NCBI GenBank assembly: GCA_015698045.1
Contig: BLAL01000016.1
Location: 620,001-684,000 of the forward strand
DNA from: Rhizophagus clarus
Taxonomy: Eukaryota > Glomeromycota > Glomeromycetes > Glomerales > Glomeraceae
Direction: 5' to 3'
DNA: 64,000 nt
Translations under genes and position numbers: made by a program
Part shown: piece after piece, positions 40,131-51,241 of the stretch
Numbering within the stretch: the stretch's first letter is position 1
Layout: each line of letters starts with the position of its first letter
Notes under the pieces: model-generated
The model's input: only the letters and a program-made list of their open reading frames with translations
Databases searched by the model: none
Told to the model about the DNA's origin: nothing

Positions 40131-42950
40131 GTAAAATAAAAAAGAAAAAAAATTATAAGTCCACAAAATTTAAAAAATTTGTAATTTTACAGTATTATTT
40201 TTATATTAAATAGCTAATTAGTCTAGAGTGAAATGAAATACTAGTATATAATACTACACAAGATAACATAAATGTCTGAATGTTTGCTTGTTTGAAAATT
40301 GAATCGATCTATGATTAATTCTTTTATTGCATCTTATGGCTAATTTTTTATCATAGTTGTGTAACTGGCAATATTTATTTTTTTCAGAATAACAAAAAAT
40401 TAGTTTGTAAGAATACTATAAACATAAAGTTATATATCAGTTTTATAGACGTAATTTATTATGTTTACTAATAGGATCATAGAATGTGACAAATATTTGT
40501 CTCTGATCACATGATTGCGAAAACATGCAATTTATATTTAACTCAGTGACAGTTTTTTTTAGTAGCTGATCTCTATTTATCACTGCATAAACTATCACAC
40601 CCTACTAAAAACTACACCTACAAAATAAAAGTGCCATAAAGTCAAAGTAAATAGAAAAAGAGTATTTTTTTTATTTAAAAAACATTTCTAATGAATTATT
40701 TTTTTTCTTCTTTTTATAGAAATACCATTAGACATTTAAATACAGCTTGAAATCAATATAAAAAGAAGATTTTTCTTAATTAAGTAACATCTTCAATGAA
40801 ATATTTTTTTCTTCTTTTTATAGATTTTAATATTCATTATCTCTTTTTTTTAAATAAGTCTTTCAGTTCACTTAGAAACATATCTAATATAATGAGATAT
40901 TTTACATACTATTAACATTTATTTTTTTTTAATTTTTATTATTTTAACAAACTTCACTAACAATTTATTTTTTATTTTATAAATAGTCAGTTTTTTTTAA
41001 TAAACAGTTTCTAATATTTTGATATTTTATTTTATAGACAGGATATCTGAAATTTGATAAGAAGAATTTTTTTGCTTTAAATTAATTCTTTTAATTAATG
41101 TTTTGTTATTTTCTTTTATAGATAGCAAATTCTTTTAGTATTTAAACAATGTATTAAAAATATGGTGAAGAATGTTTTATTTTTATATTGATCAATTTTT
41201 TAGCTAACTTTTACTAATAATGTTCTGTTTCTTTTTTTTAAATAAAAATTTGGAACTCAAGAACTCAACTTTTAGACAAATCTGAAATGTAAATTTGGTT
41301 TAAATAAGTTTTGATATTTCTTTTATTTATTATTCTGATAAAACTTTATTTATATTTTATTATCTTATTTTTCTTCTTTCAAATGATGTTTTTTAAATCT
41401 TAGAGTATGTGGATCTTTAAATAGCCAAAAATTTTGGTAAAAAATTTCAATAATAATTTTAAAAATTATTTTTTTTAGCAAAATGTTTTTATAATTTTTT
41501 TTTGTTTTTTAAGCTGCATATGAGAATTTGGTAGGAAGGTAAATATATTTTTTGAATTATTTTAATGAAAATTTTAACATTTCAATTTTTCTTTATTTTT
41601 TTTTTAAATGACTAAGATCTTAGTTGGATATGTAAATTGTTAGTAAATTTTCAGAATTTTTTTAATTTTACTTTTTTTAATCAAAATATTTATTAACATT
41701 TTAGTATTACTTTTTTTTAAATAAAAAGATCTTGGATATATGCTGTTTTTAAATGAATACAAACTTAAACGCATAGATTTTTATTTTGAGATACATAAAA
41801 TATTAGTTTTTCAAATCTTTAAATAAATTTTAATTTTAAATAACTTGAGTACATTAGGTTCAGAAAAGTGAATTTTTGCTTAAAATTTAACAGCATTTCT
41901 TTAGAGTCTAAATGTAAGATTTCAGTAAAATCTTCCTAAATATTGAAAAAGATCTATTTAAGATCTGATCCGCTTATGATCAGCAGAAAATTACTATAAA
42001 AATTTGGGGAAATTTTATTGCAAAAAATAAACTAAATAAGCAAAATTTTGCCAATCAAAATTATCACAAATCATGTTGTGGTACTAAGTCATGTGATGAA
42101 ACTTAAAAATGCCAAGAAAAATATCAAGAAAAAAATTTTCACATAGTAACTCACAAAAAACGCTAAAATCTGACACCTACCATGTCTTAAATATTCATTA
42201 TTCAGTAAAAATTGGTTCACTCATAAAAATTATTCAAATATTATTGTCAAAGCAATGGTTTTTTGGCTAAAAATGAACGTAACTAACGTACAAATAGAAA
42301 AGATCTAAAAATAAAAAAATCAACCTAAAATAATCTATCTGCTATATAAGTTCTTCTAAAAGCTGTTATTACCTATTGTTCTGGTAATTGTATGCTATTT
42401 TTTTTTATATTTTTGTTACAACATTTTCAAAAAGCTAATAATAATTTGCAAACTAACACTAAAAGTTTGTGTGATGTACTCAAATTGAAAAACTAGATAA
42501 GAATACATATACCAAAACTCCCACCATTTGAAATTAGCTTATGGGTTACTCTTTGTAAAAATAGAAGAAAATCATGGTAACATGTGAACTAAAAGCAAGA
42601 GAAAATATTAGAATTATATAAAACAAGTAATTTTAAACGTATAAAATACATAAAAACATAATTTTAAGTGTTTGTATTTATTAAAAGATTGTAATATATG
42701 ACTTGAAATTCTCGCATACATATATATACATACCTGCCAAATCTGACGCTGCCTCAAAGTAAAGTTTCGAACAAATAAATAAATTTCTTGATTTTTTTTA
42801 TTTTTTTTATCTCTGACATTTAAGGATTCATCATGTGAATTTTAGTGCCACAGCATGATGATCTGCGGTTTTTATAGCTCATAAAATTTAGCCAATTTTG
42901 CTATTTTTATAATAACTGTTCCTGGAATTTACATAGTAATTTTCTGTCGT
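40131..42950 (+). repeat. AT-rich DNA with plus-strand mini-exon-like repeats
   Basis: Between about 40680 and 41800 the plus strand shows recurrent T-rich tracts ending in ATAG or TTAG (for example 40718, 40823, 41034, 41124), followed by short cores. One near 41405-41436 ends CAAAAATTTTG and is followed by GTAAAAAATTTC. Cores and spacers resemble diverged copies of the minus-strand array at 34.3-36.2 kb, in the opposite orientation. A 14-mer ATTTATATTTAACT at 40530-40543 is shared with that element. The rest of the segment is AT-rich without a readable gene. Confidence 0.45.
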
Positions 42951-43579
42951 TTATAGGCAGATTAGCTCATAAGCAATATTTACAATCATTAGGTTATGTG
43001 AAAAATATCAAATTCGCAGTAAAAAATTTATATTATAAAGTTGCAGTTATTTTTGCTAATAAAGATTTAAAGGCAGCCCTTAAAGAAAAATGGTCTATGA
43101 AATTTTTGAATAAGATATTCCAAATTTTTTGCAGTATACTTATAAAAAAAGAACATAATTACCATTTTAAGTATATATTAAAATTCACAAATTTATCTAA
43201 AGATATGAATGGAAGTAATTTTTTGGAAATAGTTAAGTGTATAAAGATCAAGACAGTATTTGTTTCCCAAAACCATTTCTCTCAGAATTATGAAAAAGAA
43301 TGCTTTGTTTAGTTTTATTTCAATAATATAAAAGATATAAATACTGCAAAGGAGAACTATTTTACCTTCAATAACAAAGAACTACATTTTGTTGATATAA
43401 ATGCACTTACTTGTCATATATGTGACTCTACCAATTATAAAGTTAGAACTTGTCCAGAAAACAACCAGCTCAAATGCCATTATAATCAACAGATTGTATA
43501 TCAAGATATTTATAAAAGATATAAAGTTGAGGCTATAGTTTTTAATTTTTTAATTTTTAATTTTTAATTTTTATTTACA

Positions 43580-44116
43580 CCCTATAAAAAGTAATTGTAC
43601 TTAAAATATATTTAAATTGTTATTAAAATATACTTAAAATAAGTATCAATTTTAATTTACGATATACTTATAATATACTTTAAATGTATTTAAAATAATT
43701 TTAAAATATACTTTAAATGTACTTGTTTTTTGTCTAAATACTTAAATTACATTTAAAATAAATTTTAAATATAATTTAAATATATTTTTTACATGTTTAA
43801 AATATTCTTAAATTATACTTAAATTAAAAATAAGTACTATATAAGTATGTTTTTTATATACTTAAAATATACTTAAATTAAAATTTAAGTATATTTTAAT
43901 TATGTAAAAAACATATTTAAATTGTACTTAAAATTCAATTTAAATATAATTTAAGTATTTAAGCAAAAAACAAGTACATTTAAAGTATATTTTAAGATTA
44001 TTTTAAGTGCATTTAAAGTACATTATAAGTATATCATAAATTAAAATTGATACTTATTTTAAATATATTTTAATAATAATTTGAGTATATTTTAAGTACA
44101 ATTACTTTTCATAGGG
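43580..44116. repeat. 537-bp foldback palindrome built of ACTTAAAATATA units
   Basis: The left end CCCTATAAAAAGTAATTGTA and the right end, read on the minus strand (CCCTATGAAAAGTAATTGTA), begin arms that remain complementary to a centre near 43848. Shared landmarks include AAATAAGTATCAATTTTAAT, TGTACTTGTTTTTTG and ATTTTTTACAT. Arms are built of short TTAAAATATACTT-like words. The trinucleotide ACA flanks both ends and might be a 3-bp target duplication. It lies between the ORF1 and later remains of the LINE and looks like an insertion. Confidence 0.8.
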
Positions 44117-44519
44117 ACAAGATAATATAAAATACAAAAGAATTACATTAAATACTTCATAAAGTGTGAGTCTATAGTAAAGTTTTAACTATAGAGCTAT
44201 AACCAACTACAGAATATTACAAGCTAAACTATGATACTAATTCCCAATAAATTAAGTAGACCCTACTGAATCCCAATGTTTAATTAAAAAAGAAAATTAT
44301 AACTACTTATCCTACAATTCCTTAAGTATAAAAAAAGTATTGTATTATTTACTATCTAATCAAGAAAAGCTGTAATTGTTAGTATAAAATAAGAAAAAGG
44401 TAATACACATATATTACAAAATATCAAAAGTAAATAAATCTATGTATATTATGTTAAATCTAATTAATAAGTTTATATACTTAATCATCTTGAATTCCAA
44501 ATTTTACAAAAGAGAAGTT

Positions 44520-44900
44520 AAGGAATATTAGTAAATTTTACTCTTTAATATATAAAAAATCAAACCCACTCATTTCCCTTTTAAAAATACTTACCTGTCT
44601 CAAATTTCAAATTTTGATTGAATTTTAAAATCTATAAAAAAGAAATTATGAAATATTAATAAGCATTTTTTGATAAAATTTCTAAAAATTTGAAATTTAC
44701 CAATGTAATAAGTTATAAAAATAAAATAATCTTGGTCATGTAGGTACCTAAAAAACCAAAAAAAATGTTAGTAAAATTTTATTAATATTTCCTGAATTCT
44801 GCTTCTTACACTTAACTCACCATATTTGTAAGAGTCTGCTAGTTTCTAAAATTTATTTTTTATAAATAGTTTTTTTTTATAAATAGTTTTTTTTTATTTT
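44520..44900 (-). repeat. Short minus-strand mini-exon-like repeat segment
   Basis: Read on the minus strand, a T-rich tract ending ATAG precedes a core ending GAGACAG, which is followed by a GTAAG donor (donor complement at about 44612-44616). A second degenerate unit occurs near 44700-44755. The spacer (AGTAAAATTTTATTAATATT) resembles the spacers at 34-36 kb. Evidence is weaker than for the main array. Confidence 0.35.
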
Positions 44901-46931
44901 TTAAATCAGTGGAAAAGAAAAAATGAAAAAAATAAATTTCTTAACTATTTATTTTTTTAAAAGAAAAGTTTCAGTTTATAAAAAATTTTTTTTTAAAAAA
45001 ATTTTGGTTAAACTAATAATATAAATATTAAAAAAAAAATTCAGTTTATAAAACCAATAAAAAATATTAAAATAAAAAAATTTCAGTTATAAAAACTAAA
45101 AAAACTAATAAAAAAAAAATATTAAAAAAAAAAATTTAAAACTATAAAACTGTAAATTTTAAGATTAATAAATTATATTTTAGTATATCAAATAATTTTT
45201 TACAACAGTATATATATGTTTAGCTAAAAAGAATATAGATTAAAATACGTAAATTAAAACTTCTACATATAAAAATTTTTGACTAATTATAGATAAAAAA
45301 CTTTTAAATTATACGCAAATTAAAATCTTACTCCATCCAACTCCTTTATGATAACAACATATTGATAGACTCTACCCCTATATCAATATGTATATTTCTG
45401 GATTCTAATGAATCTTAATTTATTTAAAGTATATGTATTTAATTAGTGTAAAAACATTATCATAGGATATAATAAAATTATTAGAAATAAGCAGTTTACA
45501 GATAAGATGATAAAATAGATCTATAATGCAATTATCATTTCTAGTATTGAATATAAATTACAATATATTATTTTTAATGATAAATAAGTGTTGATTCTCA
45601 ATATTCTAGTGTATATATTATTCAAAAAAAAAAACTAATTTAATAATAATGATACTGAATTGTATGATTCATTTAAGTTTAGATTATGTAGTTAAGGATA
45701 TATCAACCATCCAACTCTAGTATCAAGTTACTAGATTATAAAATTAATTTCAGAATAAAGATTTATTTGATATTTTGTTTAAATTAAGTATCATTCGGTT
45801 ATAATAAAAACATTATCTATCACCAATGTATTAATAGAGTGGAAAATTCACTTGAAAGATTTAAAGATTAAATATAATTTAATTGCCAGTATTTTAACTA
45901 TTATGTATAATAATAATCTTACATACTAATCAAATGTTGAGTGAAAAATCATGAAAGGATAATTACCCATAATATAAGTATTAGATATAGATACATTATT
46001 TAAAGATAGAATGAATTATACTCTACAATGCCATAATATTTATTTTTTAAGTTAACTGAAATAATGTCTGCTGATAATATACATTTTCTTACATATTTAA
46101 ATTTACAAATTCAGTTGGATATTAATATCAAAGATTGTAAATTAAATTGGTTTAAAAGAATAGAATAATATTATATTAGGGAAACAAAAACTGTTGAGAG
46201 TCTGGAGCGAAATATTTATTTTATTGTGTTATATTTAGTATATTGCAATTTTATTTTTATTTTTGTTTGCTAATGTAATACAAAATTTAAGTGACGTAAT
46301 GTATGCAGACAAATGAATATTACTACATGACCTTAATTAACCATTATCTTTCATAAATATATATAGTCTTTCGCTTCACTCTGGACAATAATAAATATTA
46401 TAGTGTTAAGAAAAATTAAGCCTAAATTTATAATTAGTAGACAATACTATTTATAAGGTAATAATACTTTAAACAAAAAATTGAGAAAAAAACAATGGGT
46501 AGCCATTTATAGTGATAAGTTGGATTCTTTATATTTTAGTTATATGTTGTCAATTGATCAATCCCTTATGGTAGAATATTAGATATATAATATTAACAAT
46601 AATTCTATTTTTCTATTAATATAAGCGTCAGTGTTAATTTAGCATACTGTTATAAACTTAAAGATATACAATTAAGAAGTAAAAGGAATTCAGCTAATAA
46701 TAGGTATCTTTATTTATTGATAAAAAAAAGACTATTAATATTAAAGCACAGTTTATACAAGATGCTTATATACTGGATTCTTCAATATTTGAATATATAA
46801 CTATGATAGAAAATAGAATCAAATATAATGCAACTAATTCTTAGAAAGCATTTGTTAGAATTATACTAGAATTTTTCCATTTTATACTTTTATGTAACTA
46901 ACTTAAAAATATACAAGATATAGTAAAAGAT

Positions 46932-49755
46932 AGTGTTCCGCAAACGATTTGATCAAATCAAATTAATTCGAATTTGATTTGAATTTTGATTTAATTTGAT
47001 TTGATAATTTTGATTTGCAAATCAAATCCAAACTTTAAAACAAGATTTGAGTTCAAATTCAAATTAAAAAAAAAAGATTTGATTCGATTTCAAATCAAAT
47101 TCAAATTAGCTTAAACTAATTCAATCAAATCTGAATCAAATCTGACAAATCCAAATCAAATCCAAATCAAATCGAATTAAATATACATGACCTGGTTAAA
47201 CGTAATTACAGGATCTGCATGCGTTTACTATTAACTCTACACAACTTTTTTTTTATAGTAACGCTACACAAACTTACATCTTAGTTAAAAAAAAATTTTA
47301 AAAAATTCGTTAACGCTATAATGAATTATTCAGTATAAAGGCAAGGTCATGTGACTTGCCAATCTAATCAGATAATCCGAATATCCAATCTTTTTTTAAT
47401 CATTTATCAGTTTATTTTTGTAGTGTTGCCAGACGAAAAGCATGACCAGACTTTTGGAATTAAGGTAAGGGAGGGTGAGAAGTATTTTTCAGTGTTTTTT
47501 TTAACTAATTAATTATTTATTTTTTATTTTTATTTTTTGTAGTGTTGCCAGACAAAAGGCATGAGTGGACTTTTAGAATTAAGGTAAGGGAGGGGTTGGG
47601 GGAGGTGTTTCGTTGTTTTTTTTTAATTAATTAAGTATTAACTTTTTTTTTACTTTTTGTAGTATTGCTGGACAAAAAGCATGACCGGACTTTTGGAATT
47701 AAGGTAAGGGAGAATGGGGAAGTATTTTTCAGTGTTTTTTTTAACTATTTAATTAATTATTTTTTTTTATTTTTTTGTAGTGTTGCCAGACAAAATACAT
47801 GACCAGACTTTTAGAATTAAGGTAAGGAAGGGGTTGGGGGAGGTATTTCGTTATTTTTTTTTTAATTAATTAAGTATTAACTTTTTTTTTACTTTTTGTA
47901 ATGTTGCTGGATGAAAAGCATGACTGGACTTTTGGAATTAAAGTAAGGGAGGGCTGGGGGAGGTGTTTCGTTGTTTTTTTTAATTAATTAAGTATTAACC
48001 TTTTTTTTTATTTTTTTGTAGTGTTGCTAGATGAAAAACATGACCAGACTTTTGGAATTAAGGTAAGGGAGGGGAGGGTGGGAAAAGTATTTTTCAGTAT
48101 TTTTTTTAACTAATTAAATTGTTTTTTTTTTATTTTTTGTAGTGTTGCCAAACGAAAAGCACGACCAGACTTTTGGAATTAAGGTAAGGGAGGGTTGGGG
48201 GAGATGTTTTATTGTTTTTTTAATTAATTAAGTATTAACCTTTTTTTTATTTTTTTGTAGTGTTGCCGGATGAAAAGCATGATCAGACTTTTGGAATTAA
48301 GGTAAGGGAGGGTTGGGAGAGGTGTTTCGTTGTTTTTTTTAATTAATTAAGTATTAACCTTTTTTTTTATTTTTTTGTAGGTTGCCGGACAAAAAGCATG
48401 ACCAGACTTTTGGAATTAAGGTAAGGGAGGGTTGGGAGAGGTGTTTCATTATTTTTTTTTTAATTAATTAAGTATTAACCTTTTTTTTATTTTTTTGTAG
48501 TGTTGCCGAACGAAAAGCATGACCAGACTTTTGGAATTAAGGTAAGGGAGGGTTGGAGGAGGTGTTTCGTTGTTTTTTTTTAATTAATTAAGTATTAACC
48601 TTTTTTTTTATTTTTTTGTAATGTTGCTGGACGAAAAGCATGACCAGACTTTTGGAATTAAGGTAAGAGAGGGTGGGGGAAGTGTTTTTCAGTATTTTTT
48701 TTAACTAATTAATTGTTTTTTTTTATTTTTTGTAGTGTTGCCGAATGAAAAGCATGACCAGACTTTTGGAATTAAGGTAAGGGAGAGTTGGAGGAGGTGT
48801 TTCGTTGTTTTTTTTTAATTAATTAAGTATTGATTTTTTTTTATTTTTTGTAGTGTTGCCAGACGAAAAGCATGACCGGACTTTTGGAATTAAGATAAGG
48901 GAGGGTGGAAAAAGTGTTTTTTGGTATTTTTTTTAACTAATTAATTATTTTTTTTTTATTTTTTGTAGTGTTACCAGGTGAAAAATACGACCAGACTTTT
49001 GGAATTAGGGTATTAAAAATTGAAAAAAGAATAATAAAAATAAATAAATTTGGTATAAAATACCAAAAAAAAGTGAAAAAATAAATAAAATAAAATAAAT
49101 TTGATAAATACCGAGTAATTTAATTTACCAAAATTAGTATTTTTTAAAAATAAATCCACGTATATCTATTATAAACTTTATGCAAACATAATATATAAGT
49201 TACTCCCAAATTGACCGATCTACGTAAACTCAATTTGTAGGTTTAAAAAGTAATTTCATATAAACTCTACACAAACCTGTATGTGAGTTATATCTGATAT
49301 TAGTATTATTCAAGGTCCTGTAATTACCGTAAATATTATTGGTAGTTACTGCAACCACATGATGTCCAACCCTCCTTAAACACACTAAAGAAATACGTTT
49401 TACAACGTTTTTTTATTAATAATGCGTTGCAAAATGCATTTTTTATTTAAATAAAAAAAAACATTTCGCAATGTTTTTTTTATTAGTATTGCATTGCAAA
49501 ACGCATTTTTTTATTTAAAATTCAACAAATCAAACCAAATCACAAATCTATTTGAATGAATTTGATTTGATTTGAATTTGAATTTGATTTGAATCAAATC
49601 AAATTTAAATCAAATCAAATCAAATTCGAATCAAATTTCAAATCAGATTTGAATGGTTTGATTCAAATCCGAATTCAAACTTTTCAGATTTAATTTGATC
49701 AAATCAAATTTCAAATCTAACTTGATTTGGTCTAATTTGATTTGTGCGGAACACT
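46932..49755. mobile_element. 2.82-kb non-autonomous TIR element, Mutator-like
   Basis: Perfect outer inverted repeats AGTGTTCCGCA (46932) and TGCGGAACACT (ending 49755) are flanked by a 10-bp direct repeat AGTAAAAGAT (46922-46931 and 49756-49765). Target duplications of about 9-10 bp suggest a Mutator-like element. Both subterminal regions (46943-47185 and 49515-49745) are built of AAATC/GATTT words in opposite orientation, perhaps transposase-binding repeats. The centre is a 14-copy minisatellite. No transposase is present. The element sits in the RNase H region of a dead LINE, so it inserted after the LINE. Confidence 0.8.
47405..49015 (+). repeat. 14-copy minisatellite of splice-bounded 41-nt mini-exons
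   Basis: Units of 114-121 bp begin their cores at 47424, 47543, 47663, 47781, 47902, 48022, 48143, 48261, 48381, 48501, 48622, 48736, 48854 and 48969. Each unit has a pyrimidine tract ending TTTTTTGTAG, a ~41-nt core (TGTTGCCGGACGAAAAGCAT then GACCAGACTTTTGGAATTAAG), and then GTAAGGGAGGG. Two units carry GTAA in place of GTAG. Spacers fall into two types: one with TATTTTTCAGTATTTTTTTT (after cores 1, 3, 6, 11, 13) and one with GTGTTTCGTTGTTTTTTTT (after the others). Cores are better conserved than expected for plain spacer. Because 41 is not a multiple of three, spliced units would rotate frame and meet TGA, so a long protein is not expected. Confidence 0.9.
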
Positions 49756-51241
49756 AGTAAAAGATCAATTATGCTTAACTATATATATGAATGAATCCTT
49801 TAAAAAACATTTCAAAACTAGTATTAGTATGAATAGTGCTTTTAAAATTATAGAAACTAATTTCATTTGTCAGTATCAAATTCAAGATAATCCATTAGTG
49901 ATCAAGGCAGAGTTAATAGCTATTATAATAACACTATTATATTTAGATAGAAATATAAGGGTTACAATTTGTACAGATTTTCAAATAGTAATTAAAATTA
50001 ATACATTATCTATTTTTGCAGTTCAAAAACTGAAATTATAATATAGTATTTTGTAAATACTATTCATCAAATTGATTAGATTTAAAGACTTAGTTATGAT
50101 GTTACAGAAAGTGAAAGTCCATGAATCTGATGATTATAATAATATCATTGATAAATTAGCTAAAGAAGCATATAATAAAAAATATTTAGTAATTGATGTT
50201 AAATTACTCTCTTATAGCAGTATAATATATTGAAATCATAAACCTAAAAAGAAAAATATCACACTTATAGTAAAAGATATTAAAGAAACACAATATATCA
50301 AACAATTTTTAAAGTTAAATAGAAATAAATATTTTACCTCATCTTTTGATTTAGAACTATTTGATTAATCCCTTACTTTTAAATATATTAAAGATAAATT
50401 TAATTCAATTGTATTTGATTTCAAATTTAACTTACTTAAAATCAAAATATGTGTTAAAGAATTACCTACCTAAGATAACTTATGTAAAAGATTACTATCA
50501 ATTTACACTGGTAGTTAAAGATGTATTTTATATAATATTAAATTAGAAATTTATTAACATTTATGATTATATCCAGTTACACAAAATACTAGAGCAAAAA
50601 TAGTTCATAATTTTAAAAATCAGTTATTTCAACTGATAATTCTGTTCATATATATAGAATAACATTTAATATTGATCCTAATGAGGTTATTACAATTATA
50701 GATAATCTTGATTATTAGAACTTCTCAAATACTGAAATATTATGACTAGTTAAAGGTATTATACCTAAAAGTTTCAGTGACATGTTAAAAGATTTAAAAA
50801 TTCCTGAACTAAATATAAAATCATAAAAGAAATTATTGATATATTAGTTTTACAGTTTAAACATCTGATTTAGAAATAGTGTAATATTTATTAATTTAAA
50901 TTAGAACAATCATATGGTATAGATTCTCAACAAAAAAAATTAAAATTTAAGGAAAATAAAATTAATAGTAAGATTAATGGTCTGAATAATGCATTAAGTA
51001 GATATAAGACTTGGATGGATGGATATTTTAATATGGATGGTCATTGGTTAAATTTTTAAGTCTTTTGTGACTTATGTTACCATTCTAGTCACTGTATTCC
51101 TTTAGGAGTAATAGCATAAATAATATAATTAATAGAGAAATATTTTATAAATAGTCTATATATATGTAGATTTTAATGTATTTCTTAATATTTATATTAT
51201 CAACCACAACCTACCATGTTGATAATAAAAAAAAAAAAAAT

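Larger units (their letters stand above)
40220..46390. mobile_element. Possible second ~6.2-kb TIR element
   Basis: The sequence GTCTAGAGTGAAATGAAATA at 40220 resembles the minus-strand reading of the DNA ending at 46390 (GTCCAGAGTGAAGCGAAAGA), with about five differences in 25 bases and the continuation ACTA-TATA on both sides. I find no convincing target duplication. A nearer partner with a GGAGCGAAA core at about 46200 could instead define a 190-bp element ending at the same place. Either reading is tentative. Confidence 0.25.
42950..51241 (+). pseudogene. Dead LINE (non-LTR retrotransposon), heavily interrupted
   Basis: The 5' part (about 42958-43530) reads as an ORF1-like protein: KVAVIFANKDLKAALKEKWS, then an RRM-like block and a zinc knuckle (CHICDSTNYKVRTCPEN, with the usual His replaced by Tyr), with one in-frame stop at 43310. 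The 3' part has an RNase H remnant (IYMNESFK, AELIAIIITLLYLDRNIRV, TICTDFQIVIK, then DKLAKEAYNKKYL near 50150), a later CVKELPT-like motif near 50455, and TWMDGYFNMDGHW near 51010. It ends in poly-A at 51227-51240. Reverse transcriptase motifs cannot be read between 44 and 46.9 kb because of decay and insertions. Stops and frameshifts are frequent, so it is inactive. Treating both ends as one element is inference. Confidence 0.55.

Noticed and set aside
47405-49015. CRISPR array
   Set aside because: The regular repeats have similar, not unique, spacers, no leader or cas genes are present, and the host is a eukaryote; the units are a minisatellite with splice signals.
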